DNA of 64,000 nt, from contig JAAYAX010000015.1 of NCBI GenBank assembly GCA_012719175.1, forward strand, positions 24,551 through 88,550, written 5' to 3'. Below, piece after piece: positions 53,997 through 62,993 of the stretch (its first letter is position 1; the number at the start of each line of letters is the position of its first letter). The notes under the pieces were generated by a model. It was not told the DNA's origin, made no database searches, and saw nothing but the letters and a program-made list of their open reading frames with translations. Source of the stretch: Methanomassiliicoccus sp. (lineage in GTDB: Archaea > Thermoplasmatota > Thermoplasmata > Methanomassiliicoccales > Methanomassiliicoccaceae). The position numbers and the translations under genes were made by a program.

Positions 53997-54240
53997 CCGC
54001 AGCGGTTTATCGATGTTGGTCGATACTTCGTATATTAAGTGAAAAGGACTTTTCTCAGGATGTTTTCGAGGAGACGTTGTGAGCTATACCGTTCAGGAAG
54101 ACAGCACCGTCACCATCAAGAAGGCGGCAAAAAAGAATAAGAGAATCCTGAAAAAGTGATGAACGAATAATGCGCCTCAGCACCCTTCCCCGCTGCTGGT
54201 CATCTGCAGTCCGACGATACCGGCCACTTTCAGCAGGAAG

Positions 54241-54257
54241 AACCTCCGGTGGGGGTT
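54241..54257 (-). terminator. Hairpin after the marR-like gene
   Basis: AACCTCC and GGGGGTT pair (one G-T) around GGT, 16 bases after the MarR-like stop on the minus strand. A weak U-tract only, so this is a tentative terminator. Confidence 0.35.
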
Positions 54258-54272
54258 CTAACGCCGCGCCCG

Positions 54273-54707
54273 TCAAAGGATCTGATCGGCGTCCAGATAT
54301 TCGGCCGATTCGTCCAGTATCTCGCTGAACTTTTTCAGTTCTTTCTCCGAAAACCTTTCTTGCAGCATCTTGATCATTACGTCGAACTGGCGATCTTCGC
54401 GACTATAGGGCTCGCTCGCCTCGGAAGAGATCGACAAATAGTGGATTCGTCCATCGGTTTCGCTTTTCGTCTTGACTACATATCCCTGCTCTACCAACTC
54501 GTTGACCTTGATTGTGACCGATGATTTCGAGACGTGCAGCATCTCCGCCAGTTTGGAAATAGTGCAGTTCTCCGTGAAGGCTATGAGGTCCATGTAGAGC
54601 ACGCTATTGAAAGTGATCCTGTCGTTGACATTGACGCGGCTCATCATCCGGAGCTCCATCAGGGTGCGCGCGTAGTAATGTCGAGCGAAGCTCTTCTTCA
54701 GGTCCAT
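54273..54707 (-). CDS. MarR family transcriptional regulator
   Basis: 144 residues. A winged helix-turn-helix occupies about 45-105: CTISKLAEMLHVSKSSVTIK is the recognition-helix region and VVKTKSETDGRIHYLSIS the wing, with the conserved D-x-R of MarR wings. Flanking helices would form the dimer interface. It lies 32 bases downstream of the MFS transporter gene on the same strand. A TATA element (TTATATAAATA, about 25-30 bases before the ATG) gives it a promoter of its own with a leaderless message. It most likely represses the transporter by binding the inverted repeat at 56194-56223, released by the exported compound. Confidence 0.85.
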   Translation of the reverse strand: MDLKKSFARHYYARTLMELRMMSRVNVNDRITFNSVLYMDLIAFTENCTISKLAEMLHVSKSSVTIKVNELVEQGYVVKTKSETDGRIHYLSISSEASEPYSREDRQFDVMIKMLQERFSEKELKKFSEILDESAEYLDADQIL

Positions 54708-54739
54708 GGAATAAGGAAATGGTTTTATTTATATAACTA

Positions 54740-56179
54740 TTAGTCAGGATCGCATGATGCCGCTGCCTCGACGACGCTCCCGTGCCGCTTCTTCTCATTG
54801 ACAGAGGCCGCCAGTACCAGTGCGATCAATGACAGCATCAAACCTATTATCATGGCGAGATGGAAACCGTCAAGGAAAGTGGTCAACGTCATCTGCGAGA
54901 ACTCCACCCCCTTCGAGCCTGCCCCCGCTCCAAAGAATGCGGCGAACAGCACGGTCCCAAGAGCGCTCCCGAAGTACATGGTGAACGACATAAGGGATGA
55001 TGCGGACCCGCTTTCGCTCTTGGGGACGTTCTCCACGATGCGGCTCGTGGCAGCACCTCCACCGATGGCCCATACGAGCCCCATGGACACCAATGCGATG
55101 ATCAATGGAGCATACCCCATCTCCGGCGTCATCATCGAATAGATTATCATGAACACGGCCATCATCGCGCAGGCGGCAACCACGAATGCCCTTCGCTCGG
55201 TCCGGTCGGAAAGCCTACCCAGCCTCGCGGAAAGGGGGAAAATCACCGCCGAAGGTATCAGGAGGAACAGTCCGCTGGTCATCGGATTGAAGCCCATTCC
55301 CAGGTCGAGATAGAACGGAACGAGGTACAGGGCGCCCATGAAACATGCGTTGATGAGCACGAACGAGAGGAGTGTGGCGACGAAGCCCTTGAACCTGAAC
55401 AATTCCAGGTTCAGGACCGGGACCGGGGATCTGCGGCTGGTGATGATGAAGAGCACCAGGGATGCCACGAACACCGATGCGGCTGGAGCAGTGAGGCCGC
55501 CCGCCCCCGCGGACGGGGCCGCTTCCACCAAGTAAAGTCCGGACGCCAGCGTGATGAACAGCAGTACCGATCCCTTGATGTCGAAAGAGGTCTTTTCCAG
55601 CCCCTCATCCGCAGGAATGGCCCTTAGTGCGAACGCGATCGCTATCAAGCCTATCGGTACATTGATGAAGAATATCCAGTGCCAGGATGTCAGATGCACT
55701 AGGAATCCTCCCAGTGCGGGCCCCATTGCCGCGCCGACCGTCATGCCCAGCATGACTATCGAAAGGGCGAACCCCAGCCTGCCCGGAGGATAGTATTTGA
55801 CGCATAGCATTAGCGCAGAGGCGGCGAGCATGGCCGCGCCAACTCCTTGGATGGCCCTTGATACCAACAGCGCCTCCAGACCCGTGGACAGGCCGCAGGC
55901 AAGCGAGCTGAGCGAGAATATCAGGAATCCAACGGTGAAGACCTTCTTTATCGCCCCCCCGTCAGAGATCTTGCCGAAGATGAGGATTAGTCCGGCCATC
56001 ATCAGGAAGTAGATCGTTATTACCCACGAAACGGACCCCGCATCCCCTCCGAAGGATCTGCTTATGGTGGGAAGGGTCACGTTGACTATTGAACCGTCCA
56101 GTCCGTCCATGAACATTGCCAGGGCCGCGGCTGCTAGCAGCATGTTCTTACCCCCGCGGTCGGTAATGACATTGGTCAT
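54740..56179 (-). CDS. MFS multidrug transporter, 14-helix (DHA2/EmrB-QacA) type
   Basis: 479 residues with about 14 hydrophobic helices. The D-G-x-x-x-x-V-N-V-x-L-P-x-I motif near the first helix (GLDGSIVNVTLPTIS) is the DHA2 family motif D1, followed by the loop GKISDGGAIKKVF (motif A) and RAIQGVGAA (motif B). It would export drugs or toxic organic compounds by proton antiport. The MarR-like gene follows on the same strand and the upstream region holds a matching palindrome, so regulation is probably local. It has a TATA box 22-29 bases before the ATG, hence a leaderless message. It is GC-rich like the left side of the window. Confidence 0.9.
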   Translation of the reverse strand: MTNVITDRGGKNMLLAAAALAMFMDGLDGSIVNVTLPTISRSFGGDAGSVSWVITIYFLMMAGLILIFGKISDGGAIKKVFTVGFLIFSLSSLACGLSTGLEALLVSRAIQGVGAAMLAASALMLCVKYYPPGRLGFALSIVMLGMTVGAAMGPALGGFLVHLTSWHWIFFINVPIGLIAIAFALRAIPADEGLEKTSFDIKGSVLLFITLASGLYLVEAAPSAGAGGLTAPAASVFVASLVLFIITSRRSPVPVLNLELFRFKGFVATLLSFVLINACFMGALYLVPFYLDLGMGFNPMTSGLFLLIPSAVIFPLSARLGRLSDRTERRAFVVAACAMMAVFMIIYSMMTPEMGYAPLIIALVSMGLVWAIGGGAATSRIVENVPKSESGSASSLMSFTMYFGSALGTVLFAAFFGAGAGSKGVEFSQMTLTTFLDGFHLAMIIGLMLSLIALVLAASVNEKKRHGSVVEAAASCDPD

Positions 56180-56193
56180 TGCCGCCGATAATG

Positions 56194-56223
56194 GTTAGAT
56201 GTATTTAAGTATAATTGTCTAAC
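56194..56223 (-). promoter_or_regulatory. Promoter with operator-like inverted repeat before the MFS transporter
   Basis: GTTAGA (56194-56199) and TCTAAC (56218-56223) form a perfect 6-bp inverted repeat spaced by 18 bases. Between them, on the minus strand, is the TATA-like ATACTTAAATAC. A regulator bound here would cover the TATA box. The MarR-like protein encoded just downstream is the natural candidate. Confidence 0.55.
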
Positions 56224-56384
56224 TATATGGTGGAATTCGGGCTCGCCAGGACGATGTAATAGTGGGGATCGCCACCAGGATTCACCTCTTCAACCCCACG
56301 GAGCACACGGACGAGCGGCACCACGAGTTATGAAAGGGCTCAACAGCAACTCTTTCCCATTTGACATATGATAAGGGTAGCGAG

Positions 56385-56450
56385 TTGGGTTCAACCTGAT
56401 TCAGTTCTCATCTTATCCAGATGATGATCATCGATTTTCAATTATTCCTA
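56385..56450 (+). repeat. Dispersed accessory-region repeat, copy C (partial)
   Basis: GTTGGGTTCAACC, then TCCAGATGATGATC and TTTTCAATTATTCC match the first two-thirds of copies A and B in the same order and spacing; the GCAGAGCC part is absent. Confidence 0.45.
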
Positions 56451-56565
56451 TGGATATGGTTATGGAAAGGATATAATAATACAAGATGTGGGAAATATAT
56501 CACCATAACACCTGGCGTACTATACGACGGCTGTGATGAGGTGCATTTCAATACATGTCGTTTTT

Positions 56566-57780
56566 TTATGTTTGATCATTGTTACCCCCCAATGCTGCTG
56601 ATCGAGTTGTTATTAAACGTAAGTGAATCGTCCATGCCGCAAAGACGACGAAGACCAGGACTGCTACAATGCCAAGATATGTGAACATACCCCCATACGA
56701 TCCGGTTGCTGCGATAATCGGTACCAAGATGAGGCTAGAAATGAACTGGCCGAGATTGAGCATAACACCGAATCCACCCATGAGTTTTCCGGACGTTTTC
56801 GGACTCGATTCCTTCGCGAGTGTGTTCGTTACTGTCGGTATTATAAATCCAACCGCGATTCCGACAAAACAGACGCTGATGAACGTCACAGGGTATGATG
56901 CAGGTATTGCGAACAGCAAGTATGCAATAGCAAACAAGCCAAACGCAACAGTTAGTATCGCAAATATTTCTAATCTCCCTGATATCCTTCTGTAAAACAT
57001 ACTTGTGATTGCTGAGCAAACACCATTGAATCCAAGCAACAATCCACTGAGAGTTGTGCTGCCTCCCATTTCTGCAATATAATACGTCAGCTTGGTCGGT
57101 AGGGCGAACATTAGAAACATTGTGAGAAGTAAAGAGATGTAGCATAATGCGACCAGTGGTCTGTTGGTTTTCTTTTCTGGTATGTTCTCCAGACCGTCCA
57201 ACGGTTCCGGATACGCGGGCTCCCTCGCGGAAATAACGACCAGCATAGTGATGAGGAATCCCATTCCGTAGATGAGGAAAGGAAGCCTCCAGCTGATTCC
57301 GGCGAGAACGCCTCCAGATAACTCCAGAACCAGTACTCCGATTCCAGTCGCCGCGGCTTGATAGCTGAGTACCTTTACACGCATCGCTCCAGAATAATAT
57401 TCTGATAACAGTGCGGTACACGAGCATGTCAGTCCAGCAATTCCCATACCTACAAAGAAACGACCGATAAGGATCGTTTCAATGCTGTTGAGGAAATACC
57501 CGGAAACTCCTGCGAAACCGAAAATTAGGAGCGAGATGATGAGAATCTTAACCTTACCGATCTTGTCCGCAAGAGTGCCCATCCCCATCCCTGTTATGGC
57601 AATGGCTAGAGAAGGTAGCGTAACGATAAGACTAATTATGAACTCAGATGTTTCGGGGAATACAGTACTGATAGTTGGCAGAGCCGGCGCAACGGCGGCA
57701 CCACCCATTAGCATCATCATAGATGCCAATAGTAAACCTAGTAAGGTCAATTTAGTAGGTTTGAAATCTTCTCTCTCCAT
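56566..57780 (-). CDS. MFS transporter, 12-helix type
   Basis: 404 residues, about 12 helices. Motif A is GMGTLADKIGKVKI between helices 2 and 3, and GRFFVGMGIAGLT fits motif B. Loop 6-7 (about 190-210) is charged (LDGLENIPEKKTNRP). The family exports drugs or sugars or takes up metabolites; the substrate is not clear. The DNA is AT-rich compared with the MFS gene next to it, so it was probably acquired separately. No regulator is adjacent. It ends in TAA. Confidence 0.85.
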   Translation of the reverse strand: MEREDFKPTKLTLLGLLLASMMMLMGGAAVAPALPTISTVFPETSEFIISLIVTLPSLAIAITGMGMGTLADKIGKVKILIISLLIFGFAGVSGYFLNSIETILIGRFFVGMGIAGLTCSCTALLSEYYSGAMRVKVLSYQAAATGIGVLVLELSGGVLAGISWRLPFLIYGMGFLITMLVVISAREPAYPEPLDGLENIPEKKTNRPLVALCYISLLLTMFLMFALPTKLTYYIAEMGGSTTLSGLLLGFNGVCSAITSMFYRRISGRLEIFAILTVAFGLFAIAYLLFAIPASYPVTFISVCFVGIAVGFIIPTVTNTLAKESSPKTSGKLMGGFGVMLNLGQFISSLILVPIIAATGSYGGMFTYLGIVAVLVFVVFAAWTIHLRLITTRSAALGGNNDQT

Positions 57781-58258
57781 ATCGGGGAGAATGTGAGGTA
57801 CTATTTATTATTTTGCATAATTATTAACACGACTATGATAATTAACAAATTTTAAAGTGGGCATTATGCTGAAATCGGGTGTTTCTAACTAAGGTGAGAC
57901 CCAAACATTGTTGTGTCTAGATGTAAAAAACGGATTTCAATGAACTTCATTAGAAAGGCTAAACCAGTACATAGGCAGGGGAGTAGATTGGTTTAATGGA
58001 TGAGTAGAATTGAATGAGAAGAAGAGAGGGCACACTTGGGACCACTCAAGTGCGAGAGCTAGTCAATAAATGATGATGCCGGATAAGTTAGTCAATTAAA
58101 CGTCAAGAATATACACCAATCGGATGGTCATAATTCCAATAATATGATAATATTTTACCTAAATACGTGACAATAACCGCTAAGATAAAATAATTTTATA
58201 TAAAAAAATAAAAGATGGAAGGAGGTATTTGCATTTAATCTCTTGTCATCCATCTATA
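57781..58258. other. Non-coding stretch with repeat-like sequence
   Basis: 478 AT-rich bases without a coding frame. Near 58026-58100 a GGGCACACTTGGGACCACTC sequence followed by AATGATGATGCC and GTCAATTAAAC weakly matches the dispersed repeat (copy D). The upstream 60 bases hold the MFS gene promoter. Confidence 0.4.
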
Positions 58259-58918
58259 CTACTTATTAATAATTGCGGCCTCCAACTTACGGACGGCATC
58301 AGAGGAATTCTCCCCGTAGATGTCCGCGCCGATTTTATCCGCCCAGGCCTGAGTTACTGGGGCCCCACCGACAATGGTCTTTACCTTTCCTTTCAGACCT
58401 TCTTCCCTCATGGCTTCCTCTATCTTTAACTGGTTGACCATCGAAGTAGTCATCAATGAAGAAGAACCGATAAATTCAGCTCCATTTTTGGCAGCTTTGA
58501 TGAAGCTATCGATTGGAACGTCCTTCCCAAGATTGGTGACATCGAAACCATCGACGGTTAACATTACTGCCACGATATCCTTGCCAATGGAGTGGACATC
58601 ACCTTCAATCGTCCCTATCGCCACAACGCCCTTACTCTTCATCAGATTACTACTTCCTTTCTTCTTGATTTCCGGGACCAAGACAGCGATACCAGCCTGC
58701 ATGGCGTCCGCAGCTGCAACTACATGCGGAAGGAAAAGCGTTCCTTGGTTGTACTTTTCACCAACAATGGCCATAGCAGGAGTGAATCCATCCTGAATGA
58801 CGATAAGGGGATCGATATTATTCATGATCGATTCCTTTGCTACCTCTGCTGCTCCCTTCTTATTGTATCCCAAAACAGAGAGCTTGGCCTTTTGAACTAT
58901 TTCATCCTTCGTTGCCAT
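58259..58918 (-). CDS. mttC: Trimethylamine corrinoid protein MttC
   Basis: 219 residues. An N-terminal helical cap (about 1-90) precedes a cobalamin-binding Rossmann domain with the D-x-H-x-x-G motif (Asp107, His109, Gly112; His109 is the lower cobalt ligand), then the S-x-L and G-G segments (SSSLMTTSM, VGGAPVTQ). It carries the methyl group taken from trimethylamine by MttB and hands it to the MtbA-type coenzyme M methylase. It lies 13 bases after mttB1. GGGGG precedes the ATG by 7 bases. The stop codon is TAG: in a TAG-decoding organism, reading through would add pyrrolysine and seven residues (YRWMTRD) before TAA. Confidence 0.92.
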   Translation of the reverse strand: MATKDEIVQKAKLSVLGYNKKGAAEVAKESIMNNIDPLIVIQDGFTPAMAIVGEKYNQGTLFLPHVVAAADAMQAGIAVLVPEIKKKGSSNLMKSKGVVAIGTIEGDVHSIGKDIVAVMLTVDGFDVTNLGKDVPIDSFIKAAKNGAEFIGSSSLMTTSMVNQLKIEEAMREEGLKGKVKTIVGGAPVTQAWADKIGADIYGENSSDAVRKLEAAIINK

Positions 58919-58931
58919 ATATTTTCCCCCT

Positions 58932-60380
58932 TCATCCCTTATAATTTCTATCAGATTCCTTTACGACGGCCTTTACATCCCTCAGTATGTCGCGATTCAA
59001 TGGTACTGGCTTATGTTCCTTTTTGATCTTCATGGCGGCTTCGTGGGCGACATCAACAATGTTTTTCGATCCATCCTTAGCCCAATCACCTATCATGCGG
59101 CGATCAAACAATACTGGATCTGACTGTTGATTGAAGTGGGCCAGGGTACTCTCATGACCGATAAAACTCCCACCTGCACCAATCTCAGCAGCTACATCCA
59201 CAGCGAGCGTTTCTTCATTTACTGGTATGCCACGAGTGATGTTCATTATCATGCTGATAATGTCATGGTCTATCAGCAGTTCTTCGGCAGACATCGTCAC
59301 ACCCAATTCAAGCATACCTGCCCCATAAATCAGACTCGCACCGGCCATAGTTGGCAGAATGCCAGTAATAGTCTTTTCATGCCCGATCTGCGCATCGCAG
59401 ATCTTCGCGTCCCCCTATATGCCGGCAACAAGGCAGGGAATTCTATAGTATCGTCCGAGGTCTGATACAGCAGCACTTATCATACCTAGTTCAGGTGAGC
59501 CAACCGGCGCAGTACCTCTCTTCACGTCAAAAATAGTGGTTGAGGACGCATAAAATACCGGATTTCCAGGATTCATTATCTGCAATAGAGTGAGTGCTGA
59601 GAGTACCTCGGCATTATGTGTCACAAGTGTCCCGGCCATATGGATTGATGATGTCCCGCCAGACATAGCCATTGACATATCCATAAAAGGATATCCAAAT
59701 TCAGCACTCTTGATTAATGCTTGACACTGGTCGACACCCATTTCCAAAGGACTTGTTGGTGCACCACCCAGTGTGATTAGATGTTTATTCCGTGATTCCT
59801 CTTCATCGCCCCCATAAATCGCCTTTTCCATCTCGAAATAGGTATCGATATTCCTAGGAACAGTATCTGCTAAAACTGTATGTTTAGTGGTGTTTTCAAG
59901 AAATATCTGAAATTCGTGGACATCGTGTTCAGCGCGGGACCCAGCAAGATCTGTTGCAGAGAGAGAGTGAAAATTCACGCTAAAATTCTGAGCGTAATCC
60001 ACAATCTTCGTTATTGTAGCGATGTCGTCCGTCGTTGAATTGCGAACATTATATGTCCCGTTAGAATTATAATCGGCCATCTTAGTTCCAATGCCGAAGT
60101 TCGTAAAGCGGGAATCAGCATCGTATTCGAAGGTGACTGCCTTATCCTTCTCACGCCCATGGAGCTTAAATGCAGAAGGAGCAGTCTTAATCGCCTTCTC
60201 CACTAAGTCCCTAGGGATCTGAACCATATTGGTCTTATCATTGACGGTACATCCGTTCTTTCTAAAAATTTCTCTTGCCGACTTGTCTGCCACCTGGACT
60301 CCAGTCTTTTGGAGGAGTTCCATTGTTGCCTCATGGATTGCTTTCAGTTTCTCCACTGACAATATCTCGTATTGCTTCAT
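58932..60380 (-). CDS. mttB: Trimethylamine methyltransferase MttB, pyrrolysine-containing
   Basis: 482 residues if the in-frame TAG at 59415-59417 is read as pyrrolysine (position 322). The frame continues without a break: PCLVAGI, TAG, then GDAKICDAQIGHEKT, and on to TGA at 58932. The part before the TAG (321 residues) and after it (160 residues) together match the MttB barrel, and the TAG stands at the known pyrrolysine site. Pyrrolysine activates the methylamine and passes its methyl group to the Co(I) of MttC. Translation alternatives are a truncated 321-residue product. AAGGAGGT precedes the ATG by 6 bases. mttC1 follows 13 bases later. Pyrrolysine genes (pylSTBCD) are not in the window. 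Confidence 0.93.
59415..59417 (-). other. In-frame TAG decoded as pyrrolysine (mttB1)
   Basis: The only stop in the mttB1 frame between the ATG and the TGA. Protein similarity continues at once on both sides, and the same codon in the same context (VAGI-TAG-GDAK) occurs in mttB2. Confidence 0.92.
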
Positions 60381-60813
60381 TTTTTACCTCCTTGAAAAGG
60401 TGCAATTTTCTCTCACACCATTTTACATGTAATTGATTATTGATACATAATGATTTGGAAAAAATATAGCATATATGTAGCAATATTGATTATTAATTAT
60501 CTATATTGTCAATTTATGGAAAATAATAATCTTATACTAACTTTAATCTTTTCTCTCATCCCGCATTGATATATCGAAAATAACAGAATCAAACATGAAA
60601 AACTAAGATCGCATGTTAACAGATTTGATTCGTCTCTGCGACATTATCCATCCTAGGTAAGTCGAGTATTAACACCAAATTTGAATTAAATGGTCAATAA
60701 AACCTAAATTCGATAATCGAAAAAAAGGTATATTGGTAGGGTCTTGACGGCAGAAGAATTAATTGGGATTAAGAGGAGTGATTATTTTCTTGTCAAGACC
60801 CCACGAAATTGTT
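60381..60813. promoter_or_regulatory. Leader/promoter of mttB1 and 3' region of the permease gene
   Basis: 433 AT-rich bases without a gene. On the minus strand a TATA-like ACATATATGC at about 60467-60477 would start a transcript with a leader of roughly 60 bases before mttB1. The leader holds GGTGTGAGAG/GGTGCAATTT-type sequence around GGTG and CACC. Further right lies the long inverted repeat listed next. Confidence 0.45.
60739..60801 (-). repeat. Perfect 10-bp inverted repeat after the permease gene
   Basis: GGGTCTTGAC (60739-60748) and GTCAAGACCC (60792-60801) are perfectly complementary, with 43 bases between. The first arm on the minus strand starts 13 bases after the permease stop. It could be a terminator or mRNA-stabilising stem separating permease and mttB1 expression. 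Confidence 0.5.
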
Positions 60814-62262
60814 TCAATTTACCTCATTAGCCTTTATCAACACCCCCTCTCCTTTCTCCTTTTCCGTTAATTTATTGCGTTCATTCTGAGAATACATCCA
60901 TATTGGGAAAAACGCCACGATTAAGACTATGCCCAGAACTGTAGCTATAGCTCCATATGATGTATAGTCGACATATAGAGCACCCATAATTAAGAAGGGG
61001 ATTTGAAGAATGCCTAAAGCGGCTGCAATCCAAATCCAACCTCTTGGGGCCCTATATGGTCTATCGAGTTTTTTCAATTCTGGGTCTCTCTTCGCCTTTA
61101 CATAGGCGAAGAGGCCAATGCCAAATGCGATTACATAGCCGATAGCGGATGCTGCCATCACGACAACGAGGTTTCCCAGAGAAATTAGGAACATGTTTAT
61201 TATCGCAATTACAAGAAGGGCTCGCATTGGCTCTCCCTTACTGCTGGTATGGTCAAGCCACTTGGGCATATTCCCTTCGCGAGCCATTCCATACAAAGCC
61301 CTTGCGGAAACAGAATATCCCATCTGGGTCAGTAGAACTAGTGTGCCGATCAGGAATAATATTGCTATTTCTCCACCAATATCACCGAAAACCAAGTTAG
61401 CCACTGGTTGTAAAACCGAGATAGGTTGTGCCAATACTCCATCAATCCCTAGAGTTCCAATTGTAGAGGCCTGTACCAATACATACATTATCAGGCAAAA
61501 GCCACCACAGGCAAACAATGCCTTTGGGATATCGCGGCCTGGGTTTTTGTATTCTGGGCCATACATCGCACATCCTTCCCATCCTAGAGCCGCCCATTGC
61601 GCCATCGTTATTAGCCCGAATAACATCAAAACGCCATTGATATCCCAAGTCCATGCTGGAGTGAGTGCCGTAGTTATGTATTCTATATGGAAGTTACCAG
61701 TTAGGAACGGAGCTATAACAATTGCCGTTATCGGAACTACAGAAAAAACCGCCAGTATTAGTCCTAATTTTGCTCCAGAATTCAACCCCCTTGAGGCGAT
61801 TAAGGCCAGAACTACATAAATCACTCCTCCCAATATTAGATTTAGGACAGTTGAATCAATATTTAAATTAGGAAATAAGCTTTCAACATACGCTCCGATG
61901 GTCATTATATAGACAGCTCCGACCATCCACGTAATTAGGTAACCCCACGCGCAGTATCCGCCAATAAGCCGTCCTTTGTCATACTTATTCTTTTTTCCAC
62001 TCTTGTCCTTAAAAACTTCTTGTGCGAAGCCAGGAATCCCTGATACATTTGGGAAAGCCGTTGCTAGCTCTCCAAAGGCCATGTTTTGTAAAAAGCCCTG
62101 GAGCATCACTAAAGCCCATAGGAGTATTGACCAACCCCAAAGATATGATGTTTCAAATCCAATCGTAGGTAAAATTGCAAGCGGCAATCCTACTGCTATG
62201 AGAAATCCTTCTCGCCAACTAATACTTCTTCGAAGACCAGATACATTATTTTCTTCAGACAT
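60814..62262 (-). CDS. APC superfamily permease, probably methylamine uptake
   Basis: 482 residues, about 12 helices from residue 25 on. The sequence opens MSEENNVSGLRRSISWREGF and has the APC hallmark stretches near helix 1 (IAVGLPLAILPTIGFETSYL) and helix 6. In methylotrophic methanogens, APC-type permeases (MttP, MtmP) lie beside methylamine methyltransferase genes and are thought to bring in the methylamine. The gene lies 55 bases after mttC2 on the same strand and before mttB1, which supports this role. The ATG at 62262 was chosen because GGAGGT is 6 bases upstream; an upstream ATG frame (to 62289) includes the ribosome site itself. It could also be an amino acid permease. Confidence 0.85.
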   Translation of the reverse strand: MSEENNVSGLRRSISWREGFLIAVGLPLAILPTIGFETSYLWGWSILLWALVMLQGFLQNMAFGELATAFPNVSGIPGFAQEVFKDKSGKKNKYDKGRLIGGYCAWGYLITWMVGAVYIMTIGAYVESLFPNLNIDSTVLNLILGGVIYVVLALIASRGLNSGAKLGLILAVFSVVPITAIVIAPFLTGNFHIEYITTALTPAWTWDINGVLMLFGLITMAQWAALGWEGCAMYGPEYKNPGRDIPKALFACGGFCLIMYVLVQASTIGTLGIDGVLAQPISVLQPVANLVFGDIGGEIAILFLIGTLVLLTQMGYSVSARALYGMAREGNMPKWLDHTSSKGEPMRALLVIAIINMFLISLGNLVVVMAASAIGYVIAFGIGLFAYVKAKRDPELKKLDRPYRAPRGWIWIAAALGILQIPFLIMGALYVDYTSYGAIATVLGIVLIVAFFPIWMYSQNERNKLTEKEKGEGVLIKANEVN

Positions 62263-62317
62263 TATATACCTCCATTTTCCTCCCAACACAATAAAAAAGG
62301 AGAGTTTAGTTACTACA

Positions 62318-62977
62318 TCATCTTCCTCTCATTGCTAACTTGGCTTTCTCGATCGCATCAGAGGAATTCTCCCCGTAGATGTCCGCACCGATTTTATCAG
62401 CCCAGGCCTGAGTAATCGGGGCCCCGCCAACCATCGACTTAACTTTGCCTTTGAGCCCCTCTTCCTTTAACAATTCCTCGATCTTTATTTGGCCGACCAT
62501 AGTGGTTGTCATCAGTGCTGAAGAGCCGATGAAGTCAGCCCCTTTCTTTGCCTCTTCAATAAATGCCGTGGGATGCACATCCCTGCCCATATTGATTACA
62601 TTGAAACCAGCCACTCCCATCATGATGGCAACAATGTCCTTTCCAATGCAGTGTACATCTCCTTCAATAGTTCCGATTGCCACTGTCCCTATACTATTGG
62701 TCGTTCCATTCTCACCCATTGCCTTTAACCTAGGAGTCAGTACTTCGACACCAGCGTTCATGGCATCAGCAGCAGCAATTACATGGGGTAGAAAGAGTAA
62801 CCCAGCACCATATTTTTCTCCGACTTCATTCATACCCTTGCTGAAGCCATCCTGAATCATATCAACCGGACTAATCCTTGCCTCTATTGATTCTGCTGCC
62901 ACATCTTTTGCAGCTTGGGCATCGAACTCGACTACCGACGCCCTGGCTCTTTGAATAAACTGATCCTTGTTGATCAT
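62318..62977 (-). CDS. mttC: Trimethylamine corrinoid protein MttC, second copy
   Basis: 219 residues, same length and layout as MttC1. The cobalamin motif is EGDVHCIGKD with Asp107, His109 and Gly112. The C-terminal GGAPITQAWADKIGADIYGE segment is almost the same as in MttC1, while the N-terminal 90 residues differ more. It is 16 bases after mttB2, with GGAGGATAATTCT before the ATG, and ends in TGA. The two copies may serve different methylamines or growth conditions. Confidence 0.92.
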   Translation of the reverse strand: MINKDQFIQRARASVVEFDAQAAKDVAAESIEARISPVDMIQDGFSKGMNEVGEKYGAGLLFLPHVIAAADAMNAGVEVLTPRLKAMGENGTTNSIGTVAIGTIEGDVHCIGKDIVAIMMGVAGFNVINMGRDVHPTAFIEEAKKGADFIGSSALMTTTMVGQIKIEELLKEEGLKGKVKSMVGGAPITQAWADKIGADIYGENSSDAIEKAKLAMRGR

Positions 62978-62993
62978 AGAATTATCCTCCCTT

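Noticed and set aside
54055..54276. 73-residue minus-strand frame after the MarR gene
   Set aside because: No ribosome site, low-complexity Pro/Arg start, overlaps the terminator-like hairpin.
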